64,000 nucleotides of DNA from Psychrobacter sp. 72-O-c (lineage in GTDB: Bacteria; Pseudomonadota; Gammaproteobacteria; Pseudomonadales; Moraxellaceae): positions 1-64,000 of the forward strand of contig NZ_CAJHBI010000012.1 of assembly GCF_904846605.1 (NCBI RefSeq), given 5' to 3'. The notes beneath the pieces are model-generated. The model saw only the letters and a list, made by a program, of their open reading frames with translations, was not told where the DNA came from and did no database searches. Below are positions 10,244-16,891 of the stretch, piece by piece; within the stretch, counting starts at the first letter, position 1; every line of letters begins with the position of its first letter. The position numbers and the translations under genes are program-made.

Positions 10244-12178
10244 ATGCGTCAATCTTCTGCTCTTGATATCTTGAAAACAGGTCAAAACGTCTTTTTGACG
10301 GGCTCGGCAGGTTCAGGTAAGACTTATACTCTTAATCAATATATTAATTATTTGCGCGCTCGCCGAGTTCCGGTGGCAGTGACCGCCAGTACTGGAATTG
10401 CTGCCACCCATATGAATGGCACCACTATTCATAGCTGGTCGGGGATTGGTATTAAAGATGAGTTAAGCGAGCGCGATTTAACCAATTTATCTCGTAAACA
10501 GTTTTTAGCCGATAGACTGAAAGATACTGCTGTACTTATTATTGATGAGATATCCATGCTTCATGCCAAGCAGCTGAACTTGGTCAGCCAAGTGCTCAAG
10601 CATGTCCGTAAGAACGACTCAGCATTTGGCGGTATTCAAGTGGTGGTTGCCGGAGATTTTTTTCAGTTGCCGCCTATTGGCAGCAAGGGCGAGAGTAATA
10701 GAGAAAAATTCGCTTTTATGTCTGAGGCGTGGCTGGAGGCAAAGTTTCATATTTGTTATTTGAGTGAGCAGCATCGGCAGGTCAGTGAAGAGGCTAATGG
10801 CGGTGTTGATTTGGATGATATCTTGAATCAAATCCGGTGTCAGCATGTGACTTTTGAGTCGATAGCGGCTTTAGAAGCCACTTACGATCAAAACGTTGAT
10901 ATTAACCGTACTCGCCTATATACCCATAATCTCAATGTTAATAAGATCAATGATAAAGAGCTTGCAGCGTTATCTGGTGAGATGAAGCGATTTGACGCGA
11001 CGGCAACTGGCGATACTAAGCTAGTAGATACGCTGAAAAAGACCGTGCGTACCCAAGATGAGCTTATCTTGAAAGTCGGCGCGAAAGTCATGTTTATCAA
11101 AAACAATACTGAGCTTGGCGTCTCTAACGGCACGATGGGCGAGTTGATTGGTTTTGCGGCTGTAAAGGTTGATGATAGCAGTAAAGATAAAAGTGATGCT
11201 TTAATCGAGGAAGACAAGAATGAGCTAAGCGCTGATGACAAGGCTGACGCCAGCGATAATACTGGTACTGATGTTAAAACAAAAGAGAAGTCAAAAACTA
11301 AAAAGCCAGCACCCCAGAAAATGCCAGTGGTCCGGCTAAATTCAGGGCGTGAAGTAGTCGCCGAGCCTGAAGAATGGATGATTGAAGACGAAAGCGGGGA
11401 GGTGCTGGCAAGCTATTTACAAGTACCCTTATGTTTGGCTTGGGCGATTACTATTCATAAATCGCAAGGGATGACCCTTGATGCCGCTGAAATTGATTTG
11501 TCCCGTACTTTTGAGCTTGGCCAAGGCTATGTGGCATTGTCACGGCTTAAATCTTTGGCAGGCTTACAGCTGCTGGGCATGAATGATATGAGCTTACAGC
11601 TTGACCCACTAGCACGCGGAGCAGATAAACGGTTTCTAGAGCTTTCTGATGAAGCCGATGCCAACTATGCGATGCTTGATGAAAAAAGCATGCAGCAAGC
11701 GCACGAAAAGTTTATTTTAAAAACGGGCGGTACGCTCAGTAAATCAGTGATTGATGCCTATACCAATCTACAAAAAAAGCGCCGAGAACAACAGCAAGCG
11801 CAGCAAGATAAAAAGCAAAAATTAGGCAATCAAGTCGCTGATAAGTCGGCCAGTACCTTACTTGCTACACGGTTACTGTTGGAAGAAAGTCTTAGCATTG
11901 CTGAAATTGCGCAAACGCGTGGGCTTGCACAATCGACTATTATGCGCCATATTAGTGATCTGAAAAGCGAAGATCAAAGCCTCGCTTGTGATCATCTGCG
12001 CCCTGATGATGCGGTAATGACCGCGGTCGGTAATGCCTATGTGGTTATCAAAGTAGCTAATAATCCTAACGACTTTCACGATGATGGTAACATCAAGCTA
12101 AGACCCGTTTTTGAGCATCTCAAGCAGACCATCGACTATAATACTATTCGCTTGGCACTGATTTTTATTACTCCGTAA
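10244..12178 (+). CDS. Pif1-like superfamily 1 helicase with C-terminal helix-turn-helix
   Basis: This 644-aa AAA/SF1 helicase is of Pif1/RecD2-like type. Walker A is GSAGSGKT at residues 20-27, Walker B is VLIIDEISML at about 97-106, and SF1 motifs include GDFFQLPPIG and WAITIHKSQGMTLD. A hydrophilic Lys/Asp/Glu-rich insertion lies at about 305-350, just before the last helicase motifs. The C-terminal ~100 residues contain a helix-turn-helix (SIAEIAQTRGLAQSTIMRHI) like the extension found in some RecQ and Pif1 proteins. It probably unwinds DNA or G-quadruplexes, but no substrate can be read from the sequence. Confidence 0.88.
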   Translation: MRQSSALDILKTGQNVFLTGSAGSGKTYTLNQYINYLRARRVPVAVTASTGIAATHMNGTTIHSWSGIGIKDELSERDLTNLSRKQFLADRLKDTAVLIIDEISMLHAKQLNLVSQVLKHVRKNDSAFGGIQVVVAGDFFQLPPIGSKGESNREKFAFMSEAWLEAKFHICYLSEQHRQVSEEANGGVDLDDILNQIRCQHVTFESIAALEATYDQNVDINRTRLYTHNLNVNKINDKELAALSGEMKRFDATATGDTKLVDTLKKTVRTQDELILKVGAKVMFIKNNTELGVSNGTMGELIGFAAVKVDDSSKDKSDALIEEDKNELSADDKADASDNTGTDVKTKEKSKTKKPAPQKMPVVRLNSGREVVAEPEEWMIEDESGEVLASYLQVPLCLAWAITIHKSQGMTLDAAEIDLSRTFELGQGYVALSRLKSLAGLQLLGMNDMSLQLDPLARGADKRFLELSDEADANYAMLDEKSMQQAHEKFILKTGGTLSKSVIDAYTNLQKKRREQQQAQQDKKQKLGNQVADKSASTLLATRLLLEESLSIAEIAQTRGLAQSTIMRHISDLKSEDQSLACDHLRPDDAVMTAVGNAYVVIKVANNPNDFHDDGNIKLRPVFEHLKQTIDYNTIRLALIFITP

Positions 12179-12321
12179 ATTCTCATAACAGCCTCCTATT
12201 ACAGCCATTTATGATTAAAAATCGCAAGGCGTGCATGACATAAGCACGCCTAACCTCATGCGGTCATTGTCTCTATGACGCCAGAATATCCTTGTTCCTA
12301 CATTTATAGCGACCCTCTTTT

Positions 12322-13503
12322 ATGCCTGATTTTTCTAGCGCTACTTATCAATTGACGTCTGATCCTGCGGTAGTAGCCGCGTTCCATGCGACTAGCGAGC
12401 ACACACAGCCACTCAGAATTGCTATTAATGGCTTTGGGCGTATTGGCCGTAATGTGTTGCGCGCGCTGCTGGAACGCTTTGAGGTGCTTGGGCGTGCCAT
12501 TCATGTGGTTGCTATTAATGATCTAGCACCAGCTGATATATTATTGCACTTATTAAAATTTGACAGCACTCACGGACGTTTAAGTCGGCTTGGGGTCAAT
12601 GCGGAGTTGGTTGTTGACACTGTCAATGACTATAATGAGACTGAGCTTTGCTTGACCAAGAATAATCATACTTACTGTATACGTATGCTTTCAGAAGCAG
12701 ACCCGCAAAAGCTCCCGTGGCAAACGCTCGGCATCGATGTAGTGCTAGAATGTACCGGTTATTTTCGCTCCTACGATCAAGCTCATTTACATATCGAAGC
12801 CGGCGCTCAGCAAGTTATTATCGGTGCTGCACCCTTTGATGACGTGGATGCCTGTATCGTTATGGGCGTTAACACCAACGAGCTAACCAATGAGCTTCCG
12901 ATTATCTCTAGCGTTTCTTGTACCACGCAAGCGTTGGTGCCGCTGATTGATACCCTTGATAAGGCTTTTGGGGTAGAGTCTGCGATGATGACGGAAATCC
13001 ATGCGGTCACTGCCGACCAAACCGTGCTGGATCAAGCACATCGTGATCCACGACGGGCGCGTGCCTCGGGATATAATATTATTCCTACCACTTCGAGCAG
13101 TATTGCGGCCACTGAACGCGTGCTACCAAAGATGGTCGGCAAAATTAATGGTCATTCTATTCGGGTACCGACTATTAACGTCGCTGCTATTGATGTGACC
13201 TTTGTGTTTAGTACGCCAGATGTTAGTATAGAGGCGATGAGAGATACGCTACAATCTGCCAGTGAAGGACACTTGGTCAACATCATGGCTTATACTGATG
13301 AGCCATTGGTCTCAAGCGACTTTATCCATCAGCCTGAATCACTTATCATTGATGGTCAGCAATTGATGCAGGTGGGCAATCAGTATAAGGTTTTTGCCTG
13401 GTATGATAACGAATGGGGTTATGCCAATCGGCTATTAGATATGTGTCTGCATCTCGCTTCTAGTAAACAACAGGCCAGCAAACAGCGGTTAGCGATAAAA
13501 TAA
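12322..13503 (+). CDS. GAPDH / erythrose-4-phosphate dehydrogenase family protein
   Basis: This 393-aa NAD(P)-dependent dehydrogenase has the GFGRIGR Rossmann motif at 37-43 and catalytic C200. The usual SCTTN is SCTTQ here, and the second Cys normally following is missing. The catalytic His segment EIHAVTADQTVLDQAHRDPRRARA and RVPTINVAAID look closer to E4PDH (Epd) than to glycolytic GAPDH. An N-terminal extension of about 30 residues and a basic C-terminal tail make it longer than the usual 330-350 aa. It could feed pyridoxal-phosphate synthesis or act as a second GAPDH. The sequence does not decide. Confidence 0.85.
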   Translation: MPDFSSATYQLTSDPAVVAAFHATSEHTQPLRIAINGFGRIGRNVLRALLERFEVLGRAIHVVAINDLAPADILLHLLKFDSTHGRLSRLGVNAELVVDTVNDYNETELCLTKNNHTYCIRMLSEADPQKLPWQTLGIDVVLECTGYFRSYDQAHLHIEAGAQQVIIGAAPFDDVDACIVMGVNTNELTNELPIISSVSCTTQALVPLIDTLDKAFGVESAMMTEIHAVTADQTVLDQAHRDPRRARASGYNIIPTTSSSIAATERVLPKMVGKINGHSIRVPTINVAAIDVTFVFSTPDVSIEAMRDTLQSASEGHLVNIMAYTDEPLVSSDFIHQPESLIIDGQQLMQVGNQYKVFAWYDNEWGYANRLLDMCLHLASSKQQASKQRLAIK

Positions 13504-13525
13504 TTTAGTTTTTTTACATTAGCCC

Positions 13526-13553
13526 TTGCATTCTTATTTGAGATCGCTATAAT
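13526..13553 (+). promoter_or_regulatory. Predicted sigma-70 promoter of tRNA-Ser
   Basis: TTGCAT (13526-13531) and TATAAT (13548-13553) are separated by 16 bp, and the tRNA starts 11 bp downstream of the -10 box. Confidence 0.7.
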
Positions 13554-13564
13554 GATGCACAAAT

Positions 13565-13655
13565 GGAGACGTGGCAGAGTGGTTGAATGCACCGGTCTTG
13601 AAAACCGACAAGGGTTCGTAGCCCTTCGAGAGTTCGAATCTCTCCGTCTCCTCCA
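13565..13655 (+). tRNA. tRNA-Ser (anticodon UGA), prophage attachment site
   Basis: The acceptor stem GGAGACG/CGTCTCC, anticodon loop CTTGAAA, a long variable arm (AAGGG-loop-CCCTT), the T arm GAGAG-TTCGAAT-CTCTC and an encoded CCA are all present. Two oddities are a T at the discriminator position (TCCA) and a C-A mismatch at the outermost pair of the anticodon stem. The last 23 nt (13633-13655) are duplicated at 48428-48450 and therefore belong to the phage att core. Confidence 0.95.
13633..13655. other. att site (left end of prophage copy 1)
   Basis: The 23 bp from the T loop to the CCA end of tRNA-Ser recur at 48428. Bases to the left differ (tRNA body here, phage right end there), so the left edge of the core is 13633. 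Its right edge cannot be fixed because copy 2 continues identically. Confidence 0.85.
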
Positions 13656-13694
13656 AATATCGGGTGATAGCTAAAAACGTTGGAACCCTTATAG

Positions 13695-13718
13695 AGCCTA
13701 CCTTGTGTAGGCTTTTTT
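13695..13718 (+). terminator. Terminator after tRNA-Ser / att
   Basis: The stem AGCCTAC / GTAGGCT with loop CTTGT is followed by TTTTT. It is phage-borne, and probably ends tRNA transcription after integration. Confidence 0.8.
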
Positions 13719-13813
13719 AATGCCTGTAATTTGGTTATGGTTTGATAGTGTGGGCTGCTGTGTGGGCTGGGAATTATCACTAAACCGTATCAATGATTTT
13801 GTGAGCGCCCATA

Positions 13814-13849
13814 AATAAAGGGCTTCCAGCGTTGATACGCCAAAAGCCC
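13814..13849 (-). terminator. Terminator of the int operon (minus strand)
   Basis: The arms GGGCTT (13820-13825) and AAGCCC (13844-13849) enclose an inner GCG/CGC pairing. On the minus strand the hairpin is followed by TTTATTTAT. It is 24 bp past the integrase stop. Confidence 0.65.
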
Positions 13850-13872
13850 CGGTTATTTTGCCGTGGGCTGGG

Positions 13873-15042
13873 TTATAGGTCTAGTGCGTGATTTAGCAGT
13901 TTTATGATATGGCCAGAGTCTTGCGGTATGAATTTGCCGTAATGTTTGTGGATCATGTCGGTATTGCTATGGCCAAGTTGGTTGGCCAACCATTCGGCCG
14001 TGACGACGCCAGTTGACAGCACCTGACTGGCATAGGTGTGCCGGCCATTATTCAGTGGTCGGTAATCTACTTCGATACTCTCTAAATAATCGGCCCATTG
14101 ATGGCGCAGCTGCTCATAAGTATGATGCGTGCCGGTGTTTGGGTTGTGCCAAAGAAACTGCAAGTTGTGTGGGCGTGCTGTCCGGTGATCGCGCTCTGTA
14201 ATCATGACTGTTTGTAGCGGTGAGTCTTTTACTAATTCGATTTGGCTGCGTAGCGCGTCAATAACGATGGGCAATAGCTCGACTTGGCGCTTGCGGCGTC
14301 TGTTTTTGGTGACTCGATAGGCCCCTTTTACTACGCCCCTGCGGATATGAGCGTGACCGTTGTCCAAATCTAAGTCTGCCACTGCTAATGCAAGCAGCTC
14401 ATGTGATGATAGACCTGACCAAATCATGACTGTCCATAGGTTTTTACGTGCCTGGTCCTGTTCATTATCTATAATGAGACGTATTTCGCTTTTGTTAAAG
14501 GGATATATGTCGTCTGGATCGTTAAAATTTAGCTTTATATACTGCGTTGGGTCATTTACTTGGCTTTGATGACGTGACCAGTAGCCATAAATCTTGCGCC
14601 ATAAGCCCAAGATCTCTTTAATCGTGTTTGAGCTGAGCTGCTTTTGTTTTATTAAGTCTTTATATACCCAGTCCTCAACGTCTTCGACGGTGATTTTGGC
14701 TATTTGTTTGTGTGTCCAATAGGTACTGATATGGTTATTTACTTTGCTTTGATAGGTTATCCATGAGGACTCGGACACTAATGATTGTTCAGTAGTTTGC
14801 CACTGATTCAAGTAATGGCCAAAGTAGGAGGCTTTGCGCTTAGGGGAGTGGGGGAATGTCTGATCTCGGTCAAACGTACCCATTTCTATTTGAGTATCTA
14901 TCGATTGCGCTATGGCTGCGGCTTTTTTAAGATTGGCTTCAGTGGGCGGGGTGTCGTACATGGTTTCGCGGTCGCGCTGGCCATTCTTGTCTTTCCACCA
15001 AATGCGGATACTGGTCTTTAGCGGCTCTATGCCTGCGGACAT
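13873..15042 (-). CDS. int: Phage tyrosine-recombinase integrase
   Basis: This 389-aa integrase has an N-terminal arm-binding region (1-70), a core-binding SAM-like domain (about 72-165) and a catalytic domain (about 180-389). Box II is present (R334 in GRHTYAS, H357 in LGH), and the nucleophile is Y368 (HKHYGKF). The usual Arg of box I is replaced: the motif reads SGLSSHELLAL with Ser at position 212. The His of HxxR is Asn 331. An AAGGAG ribosome-binding site lies 8 nt before the ATG. The gene sits next to att, as expected for the enzyme that integrates at tRNA-Ser. Confidence 0.93.
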   Translation of the reverse strand: MSAGIEPLKTSIRIWWKDKNGQRDRETMYDTPPTEANLKKAAAIAQSIDTQIEMGTFDRDQTFPHSPKRKASYFGHYLNQWQTTEQSLVSESSWITYQSKVNNHISTYWTHKQIAKITVEDVEDWVYKDLIKQKQLSSNTIKEILGLWRKIYGYWSRHQSQVNDPTQYIKLNFNDPDDIYPFNKSEIRLIIDNEQDQARKNLWTVMIWSGLSSHELLALAVADLDLDNGHAHIRRGVVKGAYRVTKNRRRKRQVELLPIVIDALRSQIELVKDSPLQTVMITERDHRTARPHNLQFLWHNPNTGTHHTYEQLRHQWADYLESIEVDYRPLNNGRHTYASQVLSTGVVTAEWLANQLGHSNTDMIHKHYGKFIPQDSGHIIKLLNHALDL

Positions 15043-15102
15043 TTTGGTCTCCTTTGATTTCAGGTCAAGAGTGGCGTTATATCGCGTATGCGTTCTTTAT
15101 GT

Positions 15103-15224
15103 GAGCGGTAAACGAGCGGTAAAACTACGGTAGTAAAAAAAAGAGGTAATAGAGGTTAGATCTCCATTATCTCTTTTTAACCACCTGATTTACCTTGCAT
15201 TAATTATTACCTTATAAAGGTAAT
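15103..15224. promoter_or_regulatory. Repeat-rich int control region
   Basis: Two direct repeats GAGCGGTAAA (15103-15112 and 15114-15123) lie one helical turn apart. They are followed by GGTAAT (15145-15150) and a perfect palindrome ATTACCTT-ATA-AAGGTAAT (206-224 of the 15000s). The GGTAAT motif is the same as in the repeats at the opposite prophage end, so these may be arm-type integrase, excisionase or replication-protein sites. Confidence 0.55.
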
Positions 15225-15248
15225 TTTGGGGTAAGTTTGCTGTGATTA

Positions 15249-15410
15249 TTACTTATTTGATGGCTCTGTCTTGGTGCAATCGTACACAGTTTGACCGATA
15301 TAGAACTCTCCAAGGCGCTGACATTCTGTCTTTACCACATTGTGCGCGATGACGCTGCCAACGTTATAAGACATGAATGCCGTGATTAACATCCAAAATA
15401 GTGTTTTCAT
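15249..15410 (-). CDS. Small single-pass membrane protein
   Basis: The start at 15410 was chosen because its ATG overlaps the stop of the upstream gene (ATGA) and follows GGGAGGCA. An upstream in-frame Met at 15443 would lie inside that gene. The 53-aa product has one membrane helix (about residues 4-24) and a Cys-containing tail. Function unknown. It is the last gene of the early operon before int. Confidence 0.6.
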   Translation of the reverse strand: MKTLFWMLITAFMSYNVGSVIAHNVVKTECQRLGEFYIGQTVYDCTKTEPSNK

Positions 15411-15610
15411 TGCCTCCCTCGCTTCTCTAGCACGGTTTGGCAATCAACACATAAGTTACGGCCACCAAAAGCTTGTCGCTGAATGGGGATGTCTTCGCCA
15501 CACTCTAAACATTCTGGCAGTGACGGCGCATCAAACTTTGGGGCCTTCGCTATGATTCTGTCTATTGTTTCTTGAGCAACGTCATTTGCTCTGTCGATGT
15601 CGTCAGCCAT
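15407..15610 (-). CDS. TraR/DksA-type zinc-finger protein
   Basis: This 67-aa protein has a C4 zinc finger, C34-x2-C37 and C54-x2-C57 (CLECGEDIP, LCVDC), preceded by an acidic helix. It matches the short TraR/DksA-like proteins carried by P2-type phages. Relatives bind RNA polymerase in its secondary channel and alter promoter choice, which is the likely role here. It is translationally coupled to the downstream membrane-protein gene. Confidence 0.85.
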   Translation of the reverse strand: MADDIDRANDVAQETIDRIIAKAPKFDAPSLPECLECGEDIPIQRQAFGGRNLCVDCQTVLEKRGRQ

Positions 15611-15612
15611 CG

Positions 15613-15873
15613 TTACTGTCTCCTTAGCTTTTTTATTAACTGATCGTCTGTCATAGACATCATGGTTTCGATCTCGTTGTCATCGATATAAATAGATAGC
15701 CCTGCTCTACTAGACGCTTCAAACGTATTCAGCATGGTTTGACCATTACAGAGATATATCATCATATCTAGCGGCGCTAGCTTTTCGTTTAGCGGTGCTA
15801 AGGTTTTTGTCATACCGCTTTTTGCAATATTTAGATTTTTCTTGTGTTGGCCAAAAGAGATTTGATCATTCAT
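15613..15873 (-). CDS. Hypothetical early phage protein
   Basis: This 86-aa protein belongs to no family I recognise. It has a basic N-terminus and ends in a Lys/Arg-rich helix (DDQLIKKLRRQ). Its start overlaps the upstream gene by 8 nt, so it is translated as part of the early operon. Confidence 0.6.
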   Translation of the reverse strand: MNDQISFGQHKKNLNIAKSGMTKTLAPLNEKLAPLDMMIYLCNGQTMLNTFEASSRAGLSIYIDDNEIETMMSMTDDQLIKKLRRQ

Positions 15874-16117
15874 GGGGTTGCTCTCCTATTTTGATTTCGG
15901 TTATGGATTCGTACTTACGTTCTTTGTAGACTTCGACTTGGCAGCGCATAACTATCTTGTCTCCTTTAATCTCGTAGCGTTTATTTTGATATAGTTCGCG
16001 CTGTTTGTGCGTTGGGTGCATCGAGCAATCAATCATCTGACCAGACTCGATGTCGAAGGTTATCCAATGCAAAGGACTGGTACGGTCGTAAGGAAATAGG
16101 GCGCGGACTAGGTTCAT
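15866..16117 (-). CDS. Hypothetical early phage protein
   Basis: This 83-aa protein is predicted to be mostly beta strand, with charged strands toward the C-terminus (RYEIKGDKIVMRCQVEVYKERKY). No known domain. It overlaps both neighbours by a few bases. Confidence 0.6.
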   Translation of the reverse strand: MNLVRALFPYDRTSPLHWITFDIESGQMIDCSMHPTHKQRELYQNKRYEIKGDKIVMRCQVEVYKERKYESITEIKIGEQPHE

Positions 16118-16428
16118 TAATCAGTCTCCATATCGTCAGCAATCTTTAAGACATCGATGGCAATATTTTTGGCCAGTCCGGTTAATTCACTTATCCCTTC
16201 AATTGCGTCTTCATCTTCTTCATAGTCAGCATTCTGGAAGTAATAATCGCGGATTTCGTCTAAGCTTTTTTGTAGTTCGGATTCAATCTGTTGATTGGGT
16301 ACCAACCGACTAATTGTCTTTGCCATAATTAACAAGGTATTTGAATTGGCCAATTCTTGAATCTTTTGTTGTTCAGCTAGATTTTTGGCGTTTTCCATCG
16401 CCATTTTCATTAGTTTATTTAGGTCCAT
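16117..16428 (-). CDS. Hypothetical early phage protein
   Basis: This 103-aa acidic, apparently all-helical protein has an N-terminal helix (about 1-30) and a strongly acidic YEEDEDAIEG loop at about 73-83. No family recognised. It is coupled to the upstream gene by a one-base overlap. Confidence 0.6.
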   Translation of the reverse strand: MDLNKLMKMAMENAKNLAEQQKIQELANSNTLLIMAKTISRLVPNQQIESELQKSLDEIRDYYFQNADYEEDEDAIEGISELTGLAKNIAIDVLKIADDMETD

Positions 16429-16685
16429 TAGTCGTGGTCCTCTCTATTCTTCACACCACAGAACGGACAGTAAGTGAAAGTGATAGTTGTAATTTTATGA
16501 TTTTTAAGACCTTTTTCTTTTAGCTTAATATCGGACTTCAAAACCATAGTCATTTCGCCGTCTTTTAGAGAAAATACTAAGTCTTTAAAAGATGCTTCTA
16601 ACACTGGCTTAGCCTGATACTGTTCTTGGTCGTTACAGTGAGCCATAATCTGCTTAGGTAATTCTGTTAAACATTTGCATGTCAT
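16428..16685 (-). CDS. Hypothetical zinc-ribbon phage protein
   Basis: This 85-aa protein has an N-terminal CKC and a C-terminal CPFCG knuckle, suggesting a single zinc site joining the ends. The central part is beta rich. Similar small CPFCG proteins are common in P2-like early operons, with no known function. Confidence 0.62.
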   Translation of the reverse strand: MTCKCLTELPKQIMAHCNDQEQYQAKPVLEASFKDLVFSLKDGEMTMVLKSDIKLKEKGLKNHKITTITFTYCPFCGVKNREDHD

Positions 16686-16891
16686 ACTTTTAGCCCTCGT
16701 TTCATGTAGCTGTATTTGTAGCCGTTATGTTTGAAGTCGACTAAGCCTTCACTTGCTAGTCGCATTGCATGACGTTGAACCGTACGAACGTTGAGGAATG
16801 TTTTGTCTGCTATTTGCGCCGCTGTCATTAGCTGGTTACTGCTATTGATAACTCGCATGATGCAGAACATGTTGTCTATTGCTATGCTCAT
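16682..16891 (-). CDS. Small winged-helix DNA-binding protein
   Basis: This 69-aa protein is built almost entirely of a winged helix: MTAAQIADKTFLNVRTVQRHAMRLASEGLV followed by a beta hairpin (VDFKHNGYKYSYM). It is probably a local transcription or replication regulator. It lies immediately downstream of the primase gene, with a one-base overlap. Confidence 0.7.
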   Translation of the reverse strand: MSIAIDNMFCIMRVINSSNQLMTAAQIADKTFLNVRTVQRHAMRLASEGLVDFKHNGYKYSYMKRGLKV

